A DNA stretch of 64,000 nucleotides from the NCBI GenBank assembly GCA_015499985.1, contig JAAAUF010000024.1:39847-103846 (forward strand). The letters run 5' to 3'. Below are positions 56,156 through 64,000 of the stretch, in pieces; position 1 is the stretch's first letter; each line of letters starts with the position of its first letter. The position numbers were made by a program, and so were the translations under genes. The notes beneath the pieces were generated by a model, which ran no database searches, was not told the DNA's origin, and worked only from the letters and a program-made list of their open reading frames with translations. This DNA comes from Haplosporangium gracile. Taxonomy: Eukaryota > Mortierellomycota > Mortierellomycetes > Mortierellales > Mortierellaceae.

Positions 56156-59100
56156 CTATGCTGCATTAGTCTCGGCCATAACCACATCTTTATCCTTGTC
56201 CGTCTCCATAGCTGCCTCTTTCTCCTCTTTGTTATCCTCGGCTGCTGCTACTGGCGCTGTTGATGCTTCTGCGGGGGCCGCTACCTCTGTTGAAGCAGCA
56301 ACAGAAGAGGAAGGAGCATCAGTTGCTGCAGCGGTTGTTGTTGAGATGGTGTTGTACATCTTCTTTTCCTGTGTACCTTCCTCCTCGTTGCCCGGCACAA
56401 GCGAAACACTCGTCTGAAGACCGGCCTGTGGATCCTCAGGGCCCTCCAGGAGCCACTTTTGGCACAACAGCGTCGCCTCGGCGGGATCCGACTCCTGCTC
56501 CTCAAATGTTGCCTTCAGCCATGAGTCCATCTTGCCCAAACGCTTGACACGACCCTCCTTCAACTTCTCCTTCGAGGGACTTGATCCTTTGCGCTTGAAA
56601 AAGTCCTCTGTGCTGTTGACAAAGAAAATCTTGTACGTGTTGATGCAAATCTTGACCTCCAATCCACTGTGTGTGATGATGTCCTGTGGAGGCTCGTCGG
56701 GGATGTGCTCGGGAAGGTTGCGCTTCAAGAACGTTGGGAAGTTAGACGGGAGAACACCCTCTGTTGGTGTGAGAAGGACGTAGCTGTCAATGTAGTAGCC
56801 CCACTTCTCCTCAGACGAGATTGCAGTGTCCAGCGTATAATCGTTCTTGCTCAACAACTGAATGCTCATCGCCAGCTCATCCTTGGCCTATGCAACATAG
56901 GAGACAAGATTGAGGATAAGGATTAGACTCATGTAAAAGATCTGAGCATACAATGGCTCCAGTCGTTACAAATCAGAAATGATGTGGTTTGCTAGACTTA
57001 CGTATTCGATCTTGTACAGGCTTTCATCACCAACAACAGCATCAGCTTGCATGCGGTAAATAATCTGTTGCCGCCTGCTATTCTTCTCGTGCTGACGGTC
57101 CTTGACAAACATAGCAATGAGTTCGTTGCATCTCTGGTCAATGACAATGGTGTGGATCTGGAAACAAGCAAGAAAGCATAACAGTTAGATATATGCATTC
57201 TAGAACGTGCCGCCATCTAATGAAAGCTTGGAACAAGGAGAGGTTGAGGGACTTGCATGTTTCAAAAGGGCGGCAATAAGCTTGTCCATGGTGAAGATGA
57301 TGTATGCCTTGGTGGCAAAAACAGAGCGAGCATGCTCCTCAAACGCCGTTGGGTCCATCTCGCCGTCAAAGACCTTGTGAATATTGGCGAGAACCTTGCC
57401 ATAAGGATCGCCCGTGACATTCGTTTGCTCTGAGTCAGCTATAAGTGTAACATGAATAGCGTGGTCAGTTTTCATACTCAATTAGAAATGCTTCGCTAAT
57501 CGAGACAATCCAAATAGTGTCCCTTACCATCAGGGTCCTGAAGACCGAGGTCGATCGCAGCAGGGTTGGCCATCTTGCGCTCCGATGCAGACTTGCTCAA
57601 CTCAGAGGCAGCAACCTTGACTGTCTCCAAACGACTGTAAACCAACTACAACAGCAAAAAATAAGAGAACGGGTGTTAGAGCTCAAACAGATATTCATGA
57701 CAAACACTCGGCGAAAACGTTATAGCATCGGAGGCTTCGTACCTGGTATAAGCGGAAGAAGCAGTAGTAGGTCATGTTGCCGAAAAAGTTGAGTGCAGAA
57801 CGCTTTGTCTCGGCGGATACGGGCGCAGCACCTAAGCTGGTGGGCTTGACGTCGTAGTTGCCAACCTGAATCCACGTATTGCTTGGAGAGTTGGCTCTAG
57901 GTTGCTCCTTATCGGCCGCGACAGGCACGCGGGGCCCGCTGACAGGGATCGAGTCGTCTTTAGGCTCCAATTTGACCTGAGCATCTCCTTGTTTGCCTCC
58001 AGCTCCTGAAGCACGACTCCTATCGGCTGGGCCATCAAATGCGCTTGGGACATGGTCATCAGTGCCTCCCATGGAGATATCGCCGTCGCTCATAAACTGG
58101 TCATCCAGGCAAAAGAACTGAGGAACAAACTCCTTGATAAAGCTTTCCATCTTCTCCCGATCGCTGCTGACAAAGGTGTGCTGGCGGTCGAGGTAGGCGA
58201 GGATGAGGTTGTTTGTGTCGCGGAAGAGGTTGGCATCCTTGAAGTGGAACTGGAACTGATAGCGAGGACGGACAGAGGGAACCAGACGGCGATCGATCTG
58301 CTCGCGGCGGAGGGCCTCGATCTCAGCAACAAGACCCTTCGAGGTGATATATCTCTTATCAGCGACCTTGAAAGACATGCCCTGATGATCCAAAGCCTTG
58401 TAAAAATTTCTAGAATCGACTTCACGCCACACCTTGTTCCAATCGCGCTAGAAATCATAAAATAATACGTTCGGAATAAATAAAAAAGAGACGAAGACGA
58501 GTATCATACTCGAGAGGCATATCACGCGCTAATAAAACATAGATATGAAAGCCTTACCTGCGACTTCTTCCATTCCTCATCCTTTTGCTTCAGTCGCTTA
58601 AGAACGACGGGAACTGAAATGGCGGGGTTGTTGTGCAGAGCGTCAATGACTTCAGCACCGCGCTCACTGTCGTAGATCTTCTTGATGATACGCTGGTAAA
58701 TGGTCTTGGAGGTTCCACCAAGACCCTCGGGAAGCTTGAACCGTGCACGCTCGTCGATGCCCATAGCCTGGATCTGTCTGGCGATAGGCTCGAGGAGGGC
58801 AATCGTGTGCAAGTTGGCTTCAATGTTCATGTCAAACTCGTAACGCTCCTCCTCGCATCTGTGCAATGCCTCCTCGAACTGATTCTTCTTATGAGGCATG
58901 AAACCTTCACCCTCAACAGACCAGTTGGGATGAGATGCCCATACATCGTTCAAAACCTCCCAGCACATCTCGTCACGACCAGTGCAAGGCAACATCGTCT
59001 CCTATGAAAGGTAAGACACAACATGAACTTTAGTTAGAGATCATCGCTTACGTTTCAGTCGAATTAATCAAGAGCAAACGCCTTTTGCATTTACACAAAG

Positions 59101-61936
59101 ACAAAACTTACGCTCTTTGGCAACAGACGATAGCTCTCGCCATAGCGGCGGCAGGTGCTCAGGTCAACCTTGTGGCGAGGAGCCGCGACATTCTCAATGA
59201 TCTCGTCCTTGCCATCCCAACCAACAAAGGCCTTGAACCAATCCATGAGATCCTTGTGAGGCGCGAGGAAGGACTCCACGCGCTCAACCAGCAGCTTGCG
59301 GTCCAAAATATCCTGACTGAAAAGGTTGAGCAACTTCAAAAACTCGTTGTATGTCTGCTTGTTGTTCAAAGTTCTCTTGACTCGATCGAAAAAGGCAAGT
59401 TCCTCAACGCTGGCAGGGCTCTTTGACGCGACTGTAGGCTGGGTCGAAGCCATGGGTGGCGAAATACCGCCGTTCTCAGCCGTATGACTGTGCTTGACGC
59501 GTTTCTTGTTGGAGCCAACACCGCCATCGGGCAAAGGCCGTTCGTTGATCGTCGTTACTCTCTTCTTCTTGCTCGACCCTGCCATTGGCGGGACAGGCAC
59601 CATTGGTGGACACTTCTTGGCGTACATCTCATTTGGAGGCGGGCTTGGGAACTCACCAACTATTGCCAATAAAAGTTGAAATGGCTGGTCAATATAATTA
59701 CATCATAGTGCAGAAGAACTCATTTTAGGTACAATATATCCAGCAGCATGTAACATACCAGCCATTCCGTTGCTGAGAGTGTTGAGTGTGGGCATCGACC
59801 GTGGAGGAGGAGCAGGGGTTGATGGCTGTGGCATCATCTCGTCAAAGAGATCAGGATTGGGAGGGTTGCCGTTCTCAGGTAAGAACTGTTTGAACTCGTC
59901 TAACAGGTCGGGCGCGTTCTTGAACAGAAGGGTCACATGGGAGTAGACCTATTTAAATTTGGTGGCAAATAAATACCCATCTTAGAATAATCATCCCTAT
60001 AAACTTTTATCCAGTCAAAACGCCAAGGCTATCCCGACGACATCCATCCAGCTATGCTTACATCGGTAATCGGCTTCATCTCCTTCTGGTACGCCTGAAG
60101 CAATTCCAAGAACTGCTTGTATGTCTCCGGATCATTTGAAAAGCGGTTCTACAACATGGAAAAGCAAAAGTCAAACGTATGGGTGCGTGATAAATGATAA
60201 TTAGTCATGGTGTGTATAAATCAAGTGATGCTTCAGAATAACAAAGCGCCCCCGCGTACCTTGATTTTGTGGACGTAATTGATAGCATGGTTAAACTCGA
60301 CTGGAGTCTTCTTGTTGTTGACACCGTTCTGCGATCCCGAAGGCCCCATAGGTTGAGCTGCGGGCTGAGACATATAGCCGGGTGCATTGACAGGAGGAAG
60401 TTGGATCTGAGAAATGGGTGGGATCGAAGGCTGGTAGCCATTGTTCTGAGGCATGTGGTACGAAGGTGGCTGGTTGTAATGGGAGGAGGCGGGAGGTGGA
60501 GGCAGACGTTCAGGAATAACAATTGGTCCGCCCATCTGAGTCGTTGTATGTCCCGAGGGAGTTGTGACCCTGATCATGTTGGTCTCATTGGCACTGCTGA
60601 GACACTCGATACGATATCCTGGTGGCAAGAAGGTGTTAAATCCCGAGATAAGAGCAGGGTGTCCTTTGAATAAGGTCGATACCCGTTCAATGACCCCCGG
60701 AGTGTCGATGCTATTATTATTATCATTGAGTGGAAAGCAACGACGAACCCTTGTTCGTTAGTGTCCTAAGCACTTTTCCATTCTGACTGCGTGACGCGCA
60801 ATCAACTCCTCTTCTTCTACTCTTTCTCCTCACCCCCTGACCTGCGAAGCCACCCGAAAATAATGGCGCTTTCAAGCAGTCCTCCAACCAATCAACCTAA
60901 ACCCAGCCATGCCGGCTTCCCTCATCAAATAGTATCGTCTCAAGCTCTCGCTGCCTTTTTTCTTAGAGGATATCCCAACAACGATATAAAGGTGTACTTA
61001 CTTTTGACTCTTAAAGTCCTTCATGATATCCAAAAAGCGATTGTAAACGTCGGGCTGATCCTGGAACTGCACCTTAACTTGATCAAGATAAGACAACGCG
61101 TCTCTAACATTCAAGGGTCTGTAATTGCTTCCTGCCGCTGGAGAGATGGCCGCATTGCCGCCAGAAGCTGGGGGGGTTTGTTGCGCAGGAGGCGGGGGTG
61201 GTGCAGAGCCAGAGTTGGGTCCTGGTCCTGACCCAGGATTGTTTACAGGGGGTGGTGGGTTGATCGACGACGGCATATGAGGACCAGGGTGTTGGCCGTG
61301 TGGTAGTGGCACAGAGTGGGGCGATTGAGCCATGTGGTTTGGCTGCGGGGACGACGCCATATGGTGATGGGGGCCATCAGGGACTCTGTGGCCTTGAGGA
61401 GGACCGTGAGAAGGAGGCATGATAGCAGAAGGATGCGCGTTGCCTCCGTGTACGCTGCTCAGAGAAGGGCTTGTAGGAGGACGCGATGATGGCATGGGTT
61501 GACCTGACCTTGGTGGGGGACCCCCGACGATAGACATGGGTGGGGGAGGTAGAACAGGTCCTCCTTGGCTGGGTGGATGCTGGTCCTGTCCTTGCGGGCC
61601 ACCGACAGGAGGAAGATGATGGGAGTATGGTGAAGCAGAGGGATGAGGCTGCATCGATCCCGAAGGCGATCTGTTGTATAAGGTGTAAAGGGTGAGAAAA
61701 CAAAGGCGAGAGTCAGTACTCGAGTAAAGAGACAAGACTGAGGGTCTGTGGACTCAAGAAGGGGAGGTGTGTCCTTTTGGGTGCCATGGCGTGAAAGCAA
61801 GAGAAAGTGAAAATATAAAAAGCTAGTCATGAGGGACAGTCAGACAGTCAGACAGCCTGAAAGAGACTTACGAGTACCCCTGGGGGCCAGGGCCTCGGGA
61901 CCACTGAGGTTTCTCCTCAGGAGGTGGGGCGGGCAT
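56156..61936 (-). CDS. SIN3: SIN3 transcriptional corepressor
   Basis: Scaffold of the Sin3-Rpd3 histone deacetylase complex. Twelve exons: 61936-61872, 61670-61002, 60710-60260, 60148-60062, 59948-59759, 59659-59112, 59001-58558, 58447-57743, 57645-57528, 57438-57257, 57157-57002 and 56887-56156, giving 1448 aa. A Pro/His-rich N-terminus leads to PAH1 (about 205-280: [20 protein letters not shown], then [20 protein letters not shown]), PAH2 (about 380-450: [20 protein letters not shown], then [20 protein letters not shown]), PAH3 (about 570-635: [20 protein letters not shown]) and the HDAC-interaction domain (about 650-770: [55 protein letters not shown]). The C-terminal Sin3 domain ends in an Ala/Glu-rich tail. 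One intron uses a GC donor (GCAAGT at 57256). Confidence 0.95.
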
Positions 61937-62550
61937 CGGGCTGGTGTGTAGGTATGTGGTCAATCTCGGGAGAAGGTGAAGTGCAATTGGTGAATAACCA
62001 CAGTTGTTGTCGGCTTTTGCTTTGTTGCTCTTTGTGTATTATTCACAAGCAAAGAGGCGGGGTGTGTTCTGGTGGTGTGTTGTTGGTTGGTGAAAAAAAG
62101 AGGACTGAAAAGAAAGAAGGACTGACGCTGGACTTGGTTGCAAAGAGTACAAAGAACAGCGAGGACTATGGTCGAGAAGGTCGAAAGAGAGAGCTGGTGA
62201 GGGCGGGGTGAAGTGATCGGGGGTGTGATGGGTAAGGAAGGGGATGGGGAGGAAGAAAAGAGAGAGGGGGAAAGTAAGAAACAGGCGCGAACGAAACTGT
62301 GAAATGGGAGCCATCAATCTCATTCGCGGCTTCTGTGGACTGTTCTCTTTTTGGTGGCTTGTCTTGTCGAGTCCACGAACACAATTAAGGGGACGTTTGC
62401 AATCAATCAACGCCCCGATCAATCGGCCGAACAAAGAAACGACAGGCAATCACTTGAAGACGAGGAAAACATGATAGGATGAATGCTGTGAATGCTTTAT
62501 GCGAAAAATGAGGGAGATATGTGTATGCAGGAGAGAGGGATGTGGTAATG
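61937..62550. promoter_or_regulatory. SIN3 upstream region and uL5m 3' flank
   Basis: No coding frame supported. GA-rich on the plus strand (62220-62290), so the SIN3 leader is CT-rich. No TATA box recognised. Confidence 0.5.
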
Positions 62551-63640
62551 CTATGCATCCGTTGGTTTTGAATCGTCAACCTTCTTGGCCTCACCAACAG
62601 CTGCAGAAAAGTCCCTCCTTGCAGCACCGCTAGAATTGGACTTTTGGAAGGGCATGTTAAACCCACTCATCAAGAGCCGGGCATCCATATTGGTATAGGC
62701 AGTTGTGTTGAATGTAATGTCGAATCCCGTCATCCGAGGATACATATCAAAGTTGCTTTCGATTTCGGGGAAGAGTGAAAGTGCCGAGGGTGGGAATCCC
62801 ATTCCAATGTTTCCTGTGCCGTCTCCTGATCCCTCGGGCAAACCGGGCCACTCCTTCATTTTTGGGAGAACCACTTCCACCAGCTTGTCCAGGAACTGAT
62901 ACATCTTGTCGCCCTTCAATGTTACTCTGCAGCCAATAGGCATTCCTATGAAATTGATATCAATTGGTGGGACGATGTTGGTTAGTACCTATTCCTTTCT
63001 TCTTTTTCATTCCTGTCGAAAATACACTTTCATCAATGAATCATTCAAATCAAAGAAACATGACGCTACCTTTCCGAAGTTTCCAGTTGTGAACGCCCTT
63101 CTTGGCAAAGATGATCTCAGGCGTCTCCCCTGTAATAGACTGGATCGCCATAACACCGCTCAAAAGATTGTACTTGCTCGTAACTGCCTCTTTCATCATG
63201 CAGTGAACGTCGATCTTGACCAACTCTGGGATCTCTGTCGATGATGATGCCCTTAGCGATGGCTTTACGTGTTTGTTGCTCTTCAGGTCTACCTTGACCC
63301 CCTCCGGTATCTGTTTCTTTTGCTTGTGATGGTGTCGGTAAGAGGTAATCATGATGTCCTCCTGAATGGAGGTGGTATAGTGTTCTCGGAGACGGCTGAG
63401 TCCGGTGGTATATATGGGTGCCTGAGTTAACGTGGTGTTTCCTGTTAAGGTTTCGCTGCTGTGATTGTTGTTGTTCTGCTTCTTTCTGAGATCATTGCTA
63501 CGAGGACTTAATGCTGTTGCTGCCGCTGCTGTGCTCTTGGCCCTGATCTGCAGTGCGGCATGGCAGATTGGTGAGCTCTTCGGCAGCAAGCCAAGATCGA
63601 GTGCGCGAACAGGGACGGATCGAATTCGGAACGACGACAT
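62551..63640 (-). CDS. MRPL7: Mitochondrial large-subunit ribosomal protein uL5m (MRPL7)
   Basis: Component of the mitoribosome large subunit. Exons 63640-63070 and 62945-62551 give 321 aa from the ATG at 63640 (MSSFRIRSVPVRALDLGLLP). The N-terminus is Arg/Ser/Ala-rich without acidic residues, a typical presequence. uL5 landmarks: [92 protein letters not shown] and FPEIESNFDMYPRMTGFDIT. A further upstream in-frame ATG at 63706 would lengthen the presequence by 22 residues; I prefer the inner start for its presequence quality. Confidence 0.9.
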
Positions 63641-63820
63641 TGTGCTGGTCCAGAAAGAACGAAAACTGTATGGAAAGTGCGACTTGATCTCGGTGTTTTT
63701 CCGCAAATATGCTCGCGTGACTGCTCACGCCACCAAATCGAGGCCAGTAAAGCTTGAACATAGTCGAATGTACTTTATCTATCCCTTAAAATTTCTAACT
63801 TCACTTTGAAATAATCTATT

Positions 63821-64000
63821 CTAAAACTCATGGCGCGTATGATACTCCTCAAAACAGTTTCGATCATTCTTGGTGCAAAGAGGAACCTTGCAGAGAGAGC
63901 AGATTCGCTGGGTGGGTTGAGGACATGCTTGTGTTATGCCTTGTCGTTTCTTGTATCTGCACAGGATGCAGTAGGGGCGGCCCTTGGCTCGGACGGGGAA
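63821..64000 (-). mobile_element. C-terminal end of a piggyBac-like transposase (cut by the right edge)
   Basis: The minus frame is open from the window end to a TAG at 63821 and reads AKGRPYCILCRYKKRQGITQ, ACPQPTQRICSLCKVPLCTK and NDRNCFEEYHTRHEF-stop. The C-x2-C, then ICSLCKVPLC and CFEEYH pattern is the cysteine-rich C-terminal domain of piggyBac/PGBD transposases. Only 59 residues are inside the window, so the DDD catalytic core, completeness and activity cannot be judged. The 3' terminal inverted repeat, if present, should lie below 63821 towards the uL5m gene; I did not identify it. Confidence 0.65.

Overview
This is a eukaryotic, fungal window. Genes are dense and broken by many short spliceosomal introns (mostly 50-150 nt, GT-AG, with clear CTAAC/CTGAC branch sites), and the intergenic DNA is rich in T tracts, CAA/CAG and GA microsatellites. 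The gene set (Fet3/Ftr1 iron uptake, Sin3, Chs4, CreB-type deubiquitinase, a His-brace LPMO, a fungal-type complex I subunit, a piggyBac-like remnant) and the splicing style suggest an early-diverging filamentous fungus. Mortierellomycotina is my best guess; this is inference, not a database result.

Layout. 1-3.1 kb: 5' part of a dynactin Arp10/Arp11 gene and RPL38. 3.6-17.6 kb: a reductive iron-uptake locus. FET3 ferroxidase points left, FTR1 permease points right 9.8 kb away, and a wrecked FTR1 duplicate lies behind FTR1. The DNA between them is almost gene-free but carries two collinear, diverged copies of a regulatory block, each with three perfect ATCWGATAA sites (the SreA/Urbs1/Fep1 type iron-GATA motif); FET3 has two further sites of its own. 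17.6-22.6 kb: RNA m5C methyltransferase, complex I accessory subunit, and a Gly/Trp/Cys-rich secreted protein. 22.9-39.2 kb: two paralogous FAD monooxygenases bracketing an AA11-like LPMO, ERCC8/CSA, a divergent cystathionine beta-synthase and a xylose-reductase-type aldo-keto reductase. 39.2-43.6 kb: gene-poor. 43.6-64 kb: PLP homeostasis protein, Chs4-type Sel1 protein with a CaaX box, CreB-type ubiquitin protease, SIN3 (12 exons), mitochondrial uL5m, and at the right edge the C-terminal zinc-binding end of a piggyBac-like transposase.

How genes work together: Fet3 oxidises Fe(II) and Ftr1 imports the Fe(III), and their shared GATA motif content implies joint iron repression. Most other genes are unrelated housekeeping neighbours. 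Splice junctions below were chosen by reading frame, consensus sites and family conservation; all exon sums close in frame except the 5' ends of RPL38 and Arp10, which are unresolved. The most interesting material is the duplicated iron-regulatory block, the FTR1 pseudogene with a microhomology deletion, and a run of three consecutive micro-exons (11, 17 and 5 nt) in the first FAD monooxygenase.
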